A stretch of DNA of 64,000 nt from an uncultured Faecalibacterium sp. (GTDB taxonomy: Bacteria; Bacillota; Clostridia; Oscillospirales; Ruminococcaceae). Positions 1-7,959 of the stretch are shown here, piece after piece. The notes below the pieces were generated by a model, which was not told where the DNA came from, searched no databases, and worked only from the letters and a program-made list of their open reading frames with translations. The first letter of the stretch is position 1, and every line of letters begins with the position of its first letter. The stretch is taken from positions 248,001 through 312,000 of the forward strand of contig CAKSYT010000002.1 in the NCBI GenBank assembly GCA_934524985.1, in the 5' to 3' direction. The position numbers were made by a program, and so were the translations under genes.

Positions 1-366
1 TACATCACCCGGCGGGGTATCCAATACCGCGTCCTGTGGGGTGTCTGGCGCACTCTCTGGCTCCATGGAACAGGGCATATCCCCGGCGGCTTGCTCTGTG
101 GCGCGCGTGGCTGCCTTCTGTACCTCCAACTCTGCCCGTCTCTCCTCCGGCGTCATCTCGTTCCAGCACAGGAACCTGTCCATCTCTTCCAGCGACTCCT
201 GCATCGTCATTTTTTTAGGGTCCTTGGAGTAATGGAATTCCAGCTCCTCCTCGGGCAGTTGCTCCTCTCCCTCACGTTCCTTCAGGTAGTCCTCATATTC
301 GTGGGTTCCGTTCTGTTCATCCAAAAGCTTCAGGAAAAAACCGCCAAATGGCCAATGTGTCTTCAT
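1..366 (-). CDS. hypothetical protein, partial (C-terminus beyond the left edge)
   Basis: Reading the minus strand from an ATG at 366 gives 122 codons with no stop up to the window edge. It begins MKTHWPFGGFFLKLLDEQNG and is rich in Glu and Lys, with a predicted helical stretch followed by a Pro/Thr/Asp-rich segment near the edge. A strong ribosome-binding site (AAGGAGGGG) lies about 12 bases upstream. I do not recognise the family. It is the last visible gene of the element A string of small minus-strand genes and is separated from the previous one by a 217-bp leader that holds a possible plus-strand RNA. The gene is real by frame, start and RBS; its function is unknown. Confidence 0.7.
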   Translation of the reverse strand, partial: MKTHWPFGGFFLKLLDEQNGTHEYEDYLKEREGEEQLPEEELEFHYSKDPKKMTMQESLEEMDRFLCWNEMTPEERRAELEVQKAATRATEQAAGDMPCSMEPESAPDTPQDAVLDTPPGDV

Positions 367-462
367 ATTATATTTATGCCCCTCCTTATAAAAAGGGGCG
401 CACAGCCCAGCCATCTTGCCAGACCATGCGCCGGTTTGTCAGCGCCTGCCAGAAAAAAGCTC

Positions 463-571
463 TGGTCAAACGCTTCGTTCTGTGCTATTATAGAGGCGGG
501 AACTTACATAGACATTTATATTCCCGTCTCTATCGCCGCTTTGCCTGCGCCAACAGGTAAGGCGGTTTTTT
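463..571 (+). ncRNA. candidate small antisense RNA with its own promoter and terminator
   Basis: On the plus strand, TGGTCA (463-468) and TATTAT (486-491) are 17 bp apart, a good sigma-A-type promoter. An intrinsic terminator follows: a 12-bp stem (536-547 with 554-565, two G-T wobbles) and then TTTTTT (566-571). The predicted RNA is about 75 nt, starting near 498. All surrounding genes run on the minus strand, so this RNA would be antisense to the leader of the partial gene at 366. No plus-strand coding region fits between promoter and terminator. It could instead be a chance promoter in front of a terminator. Confidence 0.4.
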
Positions 572-583
572 GTTTGCCGCGGA

Positions 584-910
584 TCATGTCTCTGGCACCT
601 CATTGTCCTTGTGCCCTTCAAGCCCAGCGCTCATCTCTGGGGTCAGCGTTCTGGTAAACTCCAAGTATGCCTGGATTCCCAGCTCTACCGCATATTGCTC
701 TGCTTGGGCCATCAGCTCTGCCGACAACCGCGCGATCCTGTTCTTGTCCGCCTCATCAACCGGCAGGTCATCCAGCGCCCTTTCCAGCGCTTCTGCGGCC
801 TTGACCAGCGGCTCACACAGCTCACGCATCTGCCGTGGGATGATCAAATAGCCTTCTTCGCCCAACGACACACTCAAAATGTCTACGCTGCAGGTCTTGT
901 TATCCGTCAT
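584..910 (-). CDS. hypothetical protein (element A)
   Basis: A 108-residue acidic protein, mostly helical by eye, with an Ala/Glu/Leu-rich centre (ALERALDDLPVDEADKNRIA) and no signal peptide or membrane segment. The ATG at 910 has a clear RBS (AAGGAG, 7 bases upstream). It sits 18 bp downstream of the next gene of the element A string and shares its strand, so it is probably co-transcribed. I do not recognise a family; nothing in the sequence points to a catalytic role. Confidence 0.65.
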   Translation of the reverse strand: MTDNKTCSVDILSVSLGEEGYLIIPRQMRELCEPLVKAAEALERALDDLPVDEADKNRIARLSAELMAQAEQYAVELGIQAYLEFTRTLTPEMSAGLEGHKDNEVPET

Positions 911-928
911 AAGCTTTCTCCTTGTCCT

Positions 929-1507
929 TTACATTTCACACCATCGTGCCGCCCGGGGATTCACAAACTCCGGCTTGAACGTCACATTGGGGAAATTCAC
1001 ATCCATATAGTTTCCGAACTCTTCCGTCGCCGCCTCTTCGCTGTAATCGGCCAGTGCATCCACCGTTTCCAACGCCTGCAACAGACGAATGCGCCCCGTA
1101 TTCCGGTCATGCCCCATCTGCACAAGCTCACTATCGGTCAGTTGATTGCAGAGCTCATAGGCGGCAGCGATATAGCTCCGCAGTACAGGCTTTGGTTCAA
1201 GCCGCACCTCATAATAGTAGGCCGGCTCCTCCGCCGCTTCCTGAACGACAGCCTCCATGTTGCAGCTGATCTCCAGTTCGGGGTTGCCCTCTGCATCTGA
1301 GGTAGGCGTAATGGTCATATCCGTACCATCGCAAAAACGCATCGTAATGCCTTTACCAACCGTGGAATCTCTTTGATCCGGGCAGATGCATCCGCCCGCC
1401 GGGGTCGTTTTCCCGGACAGCGCTGCGTTCAGAATAAGTGATGCTTCCCGCTCTTCTTCAGGTGTTTCGGCATGGACCTCCGCACCGTTCATATAAATAT
1501 CGATCAT
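929..1507 (-). CDS. hypothetical protein, paralogue 1 of a three-member family
   Basis: The frame is open from 1624, but the ATG at 1507 (MIDIYMNGAE) has a consensus RBS (AGGAGGG) and aligns with the start of the paralogue at 2706, so I use it (192 residues). Residues 1-85 resemble that protein: an MI-[DE]-[LI]-Y start, an EEE-rich helix, an ALxGKT motif, a Cys, a KG-aliphatic pair, DGT, and PELxIxC. The C-terminal 105 residues are unique and end in VNPRAARWCEM. The function is unknown. The tandem arrangement suggests duplication within the element. Confidence 0.65.
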   Translation of the reverse strand: MIDIYMNGAEVHAETPEEEREASLILNAALSGKTTPAGGCICPDQRDSTVGKGITMRFCDGTDMTITPTSDAEGNPELEISCNMEAVVQEAAEEPAYYYEVRLEPKPVLRSYIAAAYELCNQLTDSELVQMGHDRNTGRIRLLQALETVDALADYSEEAATEEFGNYMDVNFPNVTFKPEFVNPRAARWCEM

Positions 1508-1532
1508 AGTCGTATCCCTCCTGTTTGGTTGA

Positions 1533-1907
1533 TTAAAAAATCGTATCAATGTCCGGATCGTCCAGCTCATCCAGCTCGTCCATCCAGTCATATGCCGTGG
1601 GGACAATTTTTTCGTCCGCATCATTCCGGTAGGGTACAGAATGGCACTCGATTCTCAGTAACGCCCGCCCATCATCGCTGAGGTACGGCAAGAAGGTGAT
1701 CATCATATCACACTCCATATCCGGCGCATCAGCCAGCTTCAACGTAATTCCTTCGCAGGGATTCAGACTGTCGTGGGGTGTGTCTGTGCAGGCATCGTAG
1801 ATCAAAGCCTTCCCTTCCAGCACATCCTTCAACGCACATAGCGCCGATGCGTCATTCTTACGTCCATTCGTCCGAATCGTTACTGCGTCTTCGTGATTGT
1901 AGTTCAT
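1533..1907 (-). CDS. hypothetical protein, paralogue 3 of a three-member family
   Basis: Chosen start is the ATG at 1907 (MNYNHEDAVTIRTNG, 124 residues), preceded by CAGGAGG; an upstream in-frame start at 1937 has no RBS. The core has the same order of features as the proteins at 929 and 2407: a helix ending LxGK, a Cys, GITLKLAD, a beta-rich ITFLPYLSDDGRALLRIEC segment. The C-terminus is very acidic (DELDELDDPDIDTIF). Similarity is weaker than between the other two members. The function is unknown. Confidence 0.6.
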   Translation of the reverse strand: MNYNHEDAVTIRTNGRKNDASALCALKDVLEGKALIYDACTDTPHDSLNPCEGITLKLADAPDMECDMMITFLPYLSDDGRALLRIECHSVPYRNDADEKIVPTAYDWMDELDELDDPDIDTIF

Positions 1908-2032
1908 AATTGTACCTCCTGCGCGATGCGCGCACATGTAATTTTTTTGCAGGCTTCTTTTGCGCTTGCGGTTAGCATAATCAAACCTCTTGCTCGTACT
2001 ACAGTGTCAGGATACCGCTGCTTGTCTTCTGT

Positions 2033-2341
2033 TCACGGCTTCACCCCCTCCATCATCTCCTCTTCCAGTGTGCTCTTCATTACACGGGCACCCATCTCGA
2101 ACCCTTTCATAAAGCAAAATTCCATTCCCCTGCGTGCTACCTGTACAGACAGATGGCAGATATCCGACAGGATGCTCTGCGGCATTCCTGTTGCCAACGC
2201 ATAATCCTCCAAGTAGCGTTCAAATGCGTCTGCAGCTTCCTTGAGCTCCGCCGACTCTCTGAGGTTCACCAGATCATTCAGGTTCACATAGAGTTCCTCC
2301 TCATCGTCAATCAGGTTCTCTTTTACGTTATTTTCAACCAT
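2033..2341 (-). CDS. hypothetical helical protein (element A)
   Basis: 102 residues from the ATG at 2341 (MVENNVKENLIDDEEELYVN), chosen over an upstream ATG because AAGGAG lies 7 bases before it. The protein is acidic at the N-terminus. The second half (ILSDICHLSVQVARRGMEFC followed by MKGFEMGARVM) resembles short helical proteins commonly seen in clostridial phages and integrative elements, but I cannot assign a family. There is no membrane segment. It is co-directional with its neighbours and probably in the same transcript. Confidence 0.6.
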   Translation of the reverse strand: MVENNVKENLIDDEEELYVNLNDLVNLRESAELKEAADAFERYLEDYALATGMPQSILSDICHLSVQVARRGMEFCFMKGFEMGARVMKSTLEEEMMEGVKP

Positions 2342-2406
2342 GTTATAGCTCCTTTTCATTAAAATTTACTTTTGAAAACAGGTACATTGTCGGTGCAGTG
2401 CTCGCC

Positions 2407-2706
2407 TTAGTCGTAATTCGAGACCCTCTGGTACATCCCCTCAACAGTCTCCTCCGTAACGCATCTGATAAGCAGCTCCGGCTCGCCCGCCTCATTTAGG
2501 ATAGGCCTGATCCGCAGCATTGTGCCGTCGTCCAGATGGTACAGCAGCCCCTTGCGTAGCGGAGCATCGTAAAAGCAGGGCATGATGCACATCTCCGTGT
2601 CGGCCGTCTTTCCAGCCAAGATGTTGTTGAGTGCCGCCTCTGCATACTGCTCCTCTTCACGGTTCTCGGGCAGAAGATTTGCATCATTGAAATAAAGTTC
2701 GATCAT
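2407..2706 (-). CDS. hypothetical protein, paralogue 2 of a three-member family
   Basis: 99 residues from the ATG at 2706 (MIELYFNDANLLPENREEEQ), with AAGGAG 7 bases upstream. It is close to a stand-alone version of the N-terminal domain of the protein at 929: shared MI-[DE]-[LI]-Y start, a Glu-rich helix, a LAGKT motif, a Cys, KG, DDGT and a GEPELLIRC strand. The domain looks like a small alpha/beta fold with two conserved Cys. The function is unknown. Its presence in three copies within 1.8 kb is the main clue that it matters to the element. Confidence 0.65.
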   Translation of the reverse strand: MIELYFNDANLLPENREEEQYAEAALNNILAGKTADTEMCIMPCFYDAPLRKGLLYHLDDGTMLRIRPILNEAGEPELLIRCVTEETVEGMYQRVSNYD

Positions 2707-2721
2707 ATCAGTTCTCCTTTT

Positions 2722-3090
2722 TCATGCACATTTGTTGTTTCGGTCGTTCTTCAGAGCCGGGGCAAAATCCTTGTCCGCCGGGCAGATGGACTGCAGCAGC
2801 CCCCGCGCCTCGCTCTCCAACCGCTGGAGTTCGACACGCACCTGCTCCCATTCCTTCAGCTCCCCGCTGGCGACTCCCTCACGGATCGTGCGCCTTACAG
2901 CTTCTGCCAGCGCCTCCTCCAGCCTTGCATGATAGGTACAAGTATCGTACTCCACCCCGCCGTCGGCCTTCGCATACGCCTTTTTCAACGCATAATACAC
3001 GCTGCTCGCGTCCAGATAATAATCCTTCCAAATTTTCAGCAATTTCAACACTCCAAACTTATATTTTTTGTTTATTTTGCTAGAGTTCAT
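2722..3090 (-). CDS. hypothetical protein (element A)
   Basis: 122 residues from the ATG at 3090 (MNSSKINKKYKFGVLKLLKI). An RBS-like AAGGG lies 9 bases upstream, which favours this start over a GTG two codons earlier. The N-terminus is basic, the middle (YHARLEEALAEAVRRTIREG, ELKEWEQVRVELQRLESEAR) is strongly helical and may form a coiled coil, and the C-terminus is basic again. I do not recognise it. It is the first standard-size gene after the RepA-like ATPase gene in transcription order. Confidence 0.6.
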   Translation of the reverse strand: MNSSKINKKYKFGVLKLLKIWKDYYLDASSVYYALKKAYAKADGGVEYDTCTYHARLEEALAEAVRRTIREGVASGELKEWEQVRVELQRLESEARGLLQSICPADKDFAPALKNDRNNKCA

Positions 3091-3423
3091 GTACACTTTC
3101 CCTTGTTGGCAGGGTGCTGTCCGGGCTCTATGTTCTATCTGTCATATGGTCCTCCTTTTGAATTGAATCGTGTTTTTTGGAACGGTCTTGCTGTCTGCTC
3201 CCAACAGTGCTAAAGCGGGTCAGATCTTTCAGCCAATCAGCGCTATGGGATTTTCAGCGGTCTACTGCACTGCATGCTACCTCCTCCTTTTTGCCCCTGT
3301 TATGGCGGCCTCAACCTTACAAAGCAGGGCTCAACATTGCAAAGGTGGAAATTGTGTTTTTTCGCTTTTCATCGATATTTTTCGCCTACATTGCAAATTG
3401 CAATCATACACCCTCAGCAGCCG
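3091..3423 (-). other. 333-bp leader with two tiny ORFs behind consensus ribosome-binding sites
   Basis: No standard gene fits here. On the minus strand there are two minute reading frames with excellent Shine-Dalgarno sequences. One is MQCSRPLKIP-stop (3275-3243), preceded by AAGGAGGAGGT. The other is MTDRT-stop (3145-3128), preceded by AAAGGAGG. They lie between the RepA-like gene and the next gene, so they could be leader peptides or relics of lost genes. I see no terminator. Confidence 0.3.
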
Positions 3424-4629
3424 TTACGCCACTGCCGTGCTCCGTGTCAGGGCTGTAACGCCGCAGACTCCGACCTCTGGTACACTTTGCCGGACGTTTT
3501 TGATGAGCCCATCGCCACTCAGCGCGCTGCGCGCATGGTTATAGGTGCTTTCACTGCATCCAGTTTTTTCCAGAACCAGCCGTTGAAGCTCCTTGCTGAC
3601 CATACGGTTCCCAGGGGCGGTATTCAACGTACGCAGGAGCTCTCTCTGAACTTCTGCATACTTCTGCCCTTTATTGTCCGGCTTCTCCCGACAAAAATCC
3701 TCGTCCTTCCAATCCGAAGTCGAGTCAAACCTCAGCCTTACCGTCTTGATCCCCCTGACCTCTACCGTCTCGGTGGTAAAAAGGATCGTATCCGCCGGTA
3801 CACCATAGCTGCTCTTTTCGTGGGAGACGTAGCTTTTGCTGCCATCCCTCGTATGCCCCATGATCAGCACGCTGCGGGCGGTGTCCCATAGCTCAGCCGA
3901 TCCATTCAGGCGCTTGCGCCCAAACGCAGATGGATTTTTGTTGGTATGGGTCACCAGCAGGATGGCAAACCCCTGTTGCTGTGCCAGCATGCGCAAGTCC
4001 TGAAGCACCTTCCGTATCTGTTGGCGGTTGTTCATATTGGCAGAATTTGGCAGAAATGCCTGTAATGGGTCAATAACCAGCACCAGCGGATTCGCCGCAA
4101 CGATCCAGTTCACCAGATCCGGGTCACCGAGATAGGGCATTTTCCCCTTCTTCTCGTAGTATACATCAGAATCGATCACCACGACCTTGTCCAGATCAGC
4201 ACCAGCAGCATCCATACGCGGGCACAGCACAGCATCGATGGGGTCCTCGCCTGCAAGGATCACAACGTTGCCCGTGCGGTCGGGTGCCTGTGGAAAAGCC
4301 TCCGTGGCCTCGCCCATGGTCAGGGATCTCGCGATCTGCGCCACGAACTGCCCCTTGCCCACACCGCCGTCACCGCAAAGCAGCGTGATTTCACCGCACT
4401 GCAGACGTCCAGATGCCAACATTTCATGATTTTTGGGCGTCACATCGCTCAACCGCTGAAGAACAACGCCTCTCTGGTTCAGAACTTCCAACTCAAGCTC
4501 CGCTGCTTCCCCGGCGAGGTCTGCGGGCGCTGCAACGGGCGCGATATCCTGTACCACCCCCTCGTCAGCCACCTGTACCTTCATGGGCAACTGCAGCAGA
4601 CTCGTATTAAAAATGTCATTTTTTTCCAT
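3424..4629 (-). CDS. RepA/RecA-like AAA ATPase (probable replication protein of element A)
   Basis: 401 residues from the ATG at 4629 (MEKNDIFNTS). This start has AAGGAGG 8 bases upstream; the open frame to 4950 lacks one. A P-loop (GDGGVGKG) lies about 100 residues in, followed by a Walker B-like LVLVIDPLQAF and the sensor-like region ILLVTHTNKN. That layout is typical of the RepA/AAA_25 hexameric helicase group encoded by plasmids and integrative elements. The C-terminal ~90 residues (KYAEVQRELLRTLNT to the end) look like a small winged-helix domain. Its job is probably DNA unwinding at the element's own origin. The iteron-like repeats 450-600 bp upstream fit this, but the role is inferred. 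Confidence 0.8.
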   Translation of the reverse strand: MEKNDIFNTSLLQLPMKVQVADEGVVQDIAPVAAPADLAGEAAELELEVLNQRGVVLQRLSDVTPKNHEMLASGRLQCGEITLLCGDGGVGKGQFVAQIARSLTMGEATEAFPQAPDRTGNVVILAGEDPIDAVLCPRMDAAGADLDKVVVIDSDVYYEKKGKMPYLGDPDLVNWIVAANPLVLVIDPLQAFLPNSANMNNRQQIRKVLQDLRMLAQQQGFAILLVTHTNKNPSAFGRKRLNGSAELWDTARSVLIMGHTRDGSKSYVSHEKSSYGVPADTILFTTETVEVRGIKTVRLRFDSTSDWKDEDFCREKPDNKGQKYAEVQRELLRTLNTAPGNRMVSKELQRLVLEKTGCSESTYNHARSALSGDGLIKNVRQSVPEVGVCGVTALTRSTAVA

Positions 4630-5071
4630 GTTCACGTTCCTCCTTGTCCAAATAAATTTTTGACGATGTTCCGTTTTCAAGGTGCTCCACCCCGCTTTCA
4701 CAGGGTAGTCGCCTGCTCCGGCGTTCAGGGGCAGCTTCCAAGTCGCCTCGGTCACCGCCCCCCCCCGCACGCGGGGCACGCTTGTCGGGATGTCGAGCAC
4801 GTCCGGGGCTTGTCCGGCCGCTCTCTCCGTCTCGGGTGCATAAGCATAACACACTTCCGATCGCTTGTCCAGTGGTTTTTCAAAAAAAGTTTTACTAGAC
4901 GCGCTGTAAGGCATCTCTAGCTCGTTTTGCAGTTTTTTACCATAAATCACTATGCAGGCTGTAAAAAGCCGTTGTAGAGACTCTAAGGCCTATTTGCAGT
5001 AATATATGCGCAATACCACAGGTTGTAAGAAATGTCAAGTGTTGTCCACCCCTTCTGTTACACGTACAACC

Positions 5072-5219
5072 AACACATCAAGATACCAGTCATGTCACTT
5101 CGTCGACCAGTTTCACCTCTGCCGCTCGCGCCACAAACACATCAGAATACTAGTCATGTCTCCTTATCATTCCGTTCTGCTTTCGCATCCCGCACAACAT
5201 CATATCAATATACAGGTTA
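5072..5219. repeat. iteron-like imperfect direct repeats in the 4630-5692 non-coding region
   Basis: About 1.06 kb between the RepA-like gene and integrase A has no gene. Three imperfect copies of a ~26-bp unit built around AACACATCA-N-ATAC-AGTCATGT begin near 5072, 5136 and 5196, spaced 64 and 60 bp. The third copy is the most diverged. To the right (about 5340-5690) the DNA becomes very AT-rich, with runs such as TATAAATATATAAATA. Repeats plus an AT-rich flank beside a RepA-like gene are what an iteron-type replication origin looks like. No binding data exist, so this is inference. Confidence 0.4.
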
Positions 5220-5692
5220 TATAGCCTTGTCTGGATCAACTCCGCCATTGCACCTAACCCGCTTTCCGTACGCTACTGTTGTCAGCATTCTCGATTTCCA
5301 TTCCTGTACTTTTCTCAATCATTTGAATCCATTCTGTTGATTCCATAATGTTGCTTTTTTGTATTAGAATTCATCGCTAAATTTTAATTCCCACCTTTTA
5401 TTCGTTGTATCGTTTGATTTTCTTTCGTTAATTCTCAAAGTCATTCAACTCACCTTATTATAAATATATAAATACATTATTATAATATATAAGCATTCCA
5501 TAACTTTTCTTTAATGCAAAAGATTTCATCGCATTAGCGTCTATTTTTCCAGCTATGTTTTTCCTATTTATAATTAGATATAGACTCCATTCAACACTTC
5601 TTCATTTTCATTGTGTATACGTCATTTTTCAAGTCAATTGAATCTCGTACTTTTTCTATGATCTTCTTTTACAATTGAATCAATAGAATTAA

Positions 5693-5730
5693 AACAAAAG
5701 AGCAGCCCCACCACCCGGCGGGACTACTCT
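5693..5730 (-). terminator. intrinsic terminator of integrase A
   Basis: An 11-bp stem (5699-5709 with 5720-5730, two wobbles on the minus strand) is followed on the minus strand by TTTTGTTTT. It lies 22 bp after the integrase A stop codon. Confidence 0.7.
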
Positions 5731-5751
5731 TGAAGTGTAAGATTCAGTTTT

Positions 5752-6663
5752 TCACAGGTTCATCAGGGGGCTGGTCTGGGTGCCGCGATCCACTATGTCC
5801 TTATCCTTGATGCCCAACAGGTAGCGCTGGGTGATCATGATATTGACGTGCCCCATCAGGCGGGAGACGCTGTACAGGTCCAGACCATTTTTCAGCTGCA
5901 TCTGTGCGAAGGTGTGGCGGCAGGTATGAGGGCTGACCCTCACCGAGGACGAGACCCCCACTTCTTTTGCGGCGTGCTTCAATATCCGTGCCACGGCTTC
6001 ATCGGTCATCGGCTTGCCGTTTTTGCTGGGGAAGAGGTTTTTGTAGCGGGTAGGGTGCTCCTTCAGGTAGCCATCCCGGAGCGTGCAGTACTTGACGAGC
6101 TGCTTAGAGAGTGCAGGCGATTTTGGCACGACCCGTTCCTTGCTGCCCTTGCCGTGCTTGACCAGAATATAGTCCTGCTTGATATCCTCCGGCTCCATCA
6201 GGATCATTTCGTTGCAGCGCATCCCGGTGTCGAACAGCAGCATGATGATGGTCTTGTTCCGCACGTCCAGAAAGTCCTTGCCATCGTAGAACTGGATCAT
6301 CCGCTTCATCTCTGCCACTGTAAAGGTATCAATGATCGTCCGGGGCTGGCGGAGACATTTTACCTTTTTGGCCGGATTGTCCCGCTCCTCCAGATAGCCC
6401 TCATTGACCAGATAGTTGAACCATGTGCGCCACACCTTGAGCAGGTCGTTGATATAGCGGGGCGTGCTGCCTGCATCCTGTTTTTCCTTCATTAGGTCCC
6501 GGATGTGGCGGGGACGGACGTCCTCCAGCTCAGTGATCTGCTTCAGTTCCAGATATTCCACCAAAAACCGGGTCGCAGCCTTATAATTGCGCAGGGAGCC
6601 TTTAGCCAAATGGCGGCATTCACAGTCGTAGATAAATTCATCGCGGAGATCTTTCAAACACAT
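5752..6663 (-). CDS. tyrosine recombinase (integrase) of element A
   Basis: 303 residues from the ATG at 6663 (MCLKDLRDEF); the longer frame to 6696 would begin inside the upstream hairpin. An N-terminal SAM-like core-binding domain (about residues 5-90) is followed by the catalytic domain. Catalytic residues visible are Arg in TGMRCNEM, HTCR followed by HTFA (H-x-x-R), His in LMGHVN and the nucleophile Tyr in TQRYLLG. It is roughly 70 percent identical by eye to the integrase at 12186. It lies co-directionally just downstream of a copy of the gap 3' end, so it most likely catalyses integration at that site. A conserved hairpin containing its RBS immediately precedes the start codon. Confidence 0.92.
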   Translation of the reverse strand: MCLKDLRDEFIYDCECRHLAKGSLRNYKAATRFLVEYLELKQITELEDVRPRHIRDLMKEKQDAGSTPRYINDLLKVWRTWFNYLVNEGYLEERDNPAKKVKCLRQPRTIIDTFTVAEMKRMIQFYDGKDFLDVRNKTIIMLLFDTGMRCNEMILMEPEDIKQDYILVKHGKGSKERVVPKSPALSKQLVKYCTLRDGYLKEHPTRYKNLFPSKNGKPMTDEAVARILKHAAKEVGVSSSVRVSPHTCRHTFAQMQLKNGLDLYSVSRLMGHVNIMITQRYLLGIKDKDIVDRGTQTSPLMNL

Positions 6664-6669
6664 AAAAAA

Positions 6670-6707
6670 CACCCTTTCCTTCATGGCGGACCACAAAAGA
6701 AAGGGTG
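6670..6707 (-). promoter_or_regulatory. terminator-like hairpin overlapping the integrase A ribosome-binding site
   Basis: A 9-bp perfect inverted repeat (CACCCTTTC 6670-6678 with GAAAGGGTG 6699-6707) is followed on the minus strand by TTTTTT and then the integrase ATG. The GAAAGGG arm is also the only Shine-Dalgarno-like sequence. Transcripts coming from the gap side would therefore tend to stop here, and those that pass would have a sequestered RBS. The same arrangement is seen before integrase B. Confidence 0.6.
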
Positions 6708-6724
6708 AAAAATTGCTAGATAAG

Positions 6725-6754
6725 CTTGTCGTACCAGATCAAGCTTGTTCGTAG
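6725..6754. other. putative integrase arm-type sites, element A right end
   Basis: CTTGTCGTACC (6725-6735) and CTTGTTCGTAG (6744-6754) are variants of a motif that also occurs in the att repeat (6871-6881) and beyond it (6971, 6992). Paired copies at the matching place of element B (13157 and 13179) support a role in integrase binding. Confidence 0.45.
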
Positions 6755-6809
6755 TTGAGCAAGACAAACTCCGACAGACAAATCAGGCACTTTTTAACGA
6801 CAGAACGTC

Positions 6810-6909
6810 ATTAGCAGTTCTCAGCGAAGTACTTAATGGTACGAACCATCTGAGAGGTGTAGGAGTTCTCGTTGTCGTACCAAGACACGACCTGAACCTG
6901 ATAGGTGTC
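6810..6909. repeat. attachment-site direct repeat (copy of the gap 3' end)
   Basis: These 100 bp are identical to 13252-13351 and correspond to the last 32 codons of gap with its stop codon (minus strand); identity ends at 6909, with one mismatch and four more matches after it. This is the junction between elements A and B. A likely crossover core is GTCGT-N8-ACGAC at 6873-6890, which in gap encodes part of the conserved SWYDNE region. The duplicated gap end restores the reading frame after integration. Confidence 0.9.
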
Positions 6910-6970
6910 ATCGTATCATCGTAAGTTTTCACCCTATTTATACGAATTTCCATACTTTGGACATTCAACA

Positions 6971-7002
6971 GTTGTCGTAGCAGAATCAACCGTTGTCGTA
7001 CC
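6971..7002. other. putative integrase arm-type sites, element B left end (non-coding 6910-7338)
   Basis: GTTGTCGTAG (6971-6980) and GTTGTCGTACC (6992-7002) repeat the core-like motif about 80-110 bp inside element B. The rest of 6910-7338 is AT-rich, and I see no gene or clear hairpin in it. Confidence 0.45.
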
Positions 7003-7338
7003 TAGTTATAAGATACAGTAGAGAACTATTCTTATTTTTCTCTATCACCTTCTTTGTACTCTCATCAAAACAATGATTGATTTATCCATGCTATATTATT
7101 TCATTTTAGCATATCAGCGATGAAATCAAGATTTTATCACCACATCAACCATCTTTAATCTAACAAGAAAATCTTTCTTCAAATCGTCAATCCTTAGAGA
7201 TTCTTTATGTTTTACGCCATCTTACCCCACTAAACCATCAAGCGATATATCGTTGAGATATTTTCTGCTGTGTGTCTAGCTAGTGGCTGTATGACACTTT
7301 GCACGAAAAAGATTCTCAGAATTTGGATATTCAGTCCT

Positions 7339-7959
7339 TCAATCTTCTTTTTGCTCGTACCGCTTCACCAACTTGTAGAAAGTTGTCCGCTTCGTTCCCA
7401 TCTTTTCCATTGCTGCCGTTGCGGTTATCTCGCCGTTCTTCCACGCCTTGTAGGTTTCTTCCCATTCTGCCGGATACTGTGCCTTTGGCCTACCGAACTT
7501 CACACCTTTGCTCTGTGCTGCTGCAATTCCCATCTCTTGCCGCTTGTGGATGTTTTCTCTTTCCTTCTGGGCTGTATAACTTAGAATCTGCAACACCAAA
7601 TCGGCAATGAATCGGCGGTCAAGATTATCTGTGTTCTTGCTCGTGTCCAACATCGGCATGTCAATCACACGAATATCAGCTTTCAGTTCATGTGTGATGT
7701 ACTGCCATTGTTCTTGTATCTCCGTATAGTTTCGCCCCATCCGGTCAAGAGAGGATACAACAAGCAAATCACCTTCACGAAGAACAGGTGCAGTGTCCAG
7801 AGTTCCAACAAGTGTATTCCAACTTCTACGGTTAAAGTTCTTTCCACTTGCTTTGTCGAAGTAGATATATCTTTCATCAACCCCGGCTTTTTTCAAATCA
7901 ATTATCTGTCTATCCAAGTTTTGCTCTTTTGTGCTTACTCTTGCATATCCGTACACCAT
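7339..7959 (-). CDS. serine recombinase of the resolvase/invertase family
   Basis: 206 residues. The N-terminal catalytic domain starts MVYGYARVSTKEQNLDRQ, with the nucleophile Ser in RVST, and continues with VVSSLDRMGRN and a DADIRV-like strand. A long E helix leads to a C-terminal helix-turn-helix (residues about 160-205, ATAAMEKMGTKRTTFYKLV), as in small resolvases and invertases. It is the left-most gene of element B. It may resolve multimers or invert a segment, but I found no obvious res or inversion repeats next to it. Transcription ends near the element's left arm. Confidence 0.9.
   Translation of the reverse strand: MVYGYARVSTKEQNLDRQIIDLKKAGVDERYIYFDKASGKNFNRRSWNTLVGTLDTAPVLREGDLLVVSSLDRMGRNYTEIQEQWQYITHELKADIRVIDMPMLDTSKNTDNLDRRFIADLVLQILSYTAQKERENIHKRQEMGIAAAQSKGVKFGRPKAQYPAEWEETYKAWKNGEITATAAMEKMGTKRTTFYKLVKRYEQKED

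Noticed and set aside
4630..4950. N-terminal extension of the RepA-like ATPase
   Set aside because: 107 extra codons without RBS or recognisable sequence; the ATG at 4629 has AAGGAGG.
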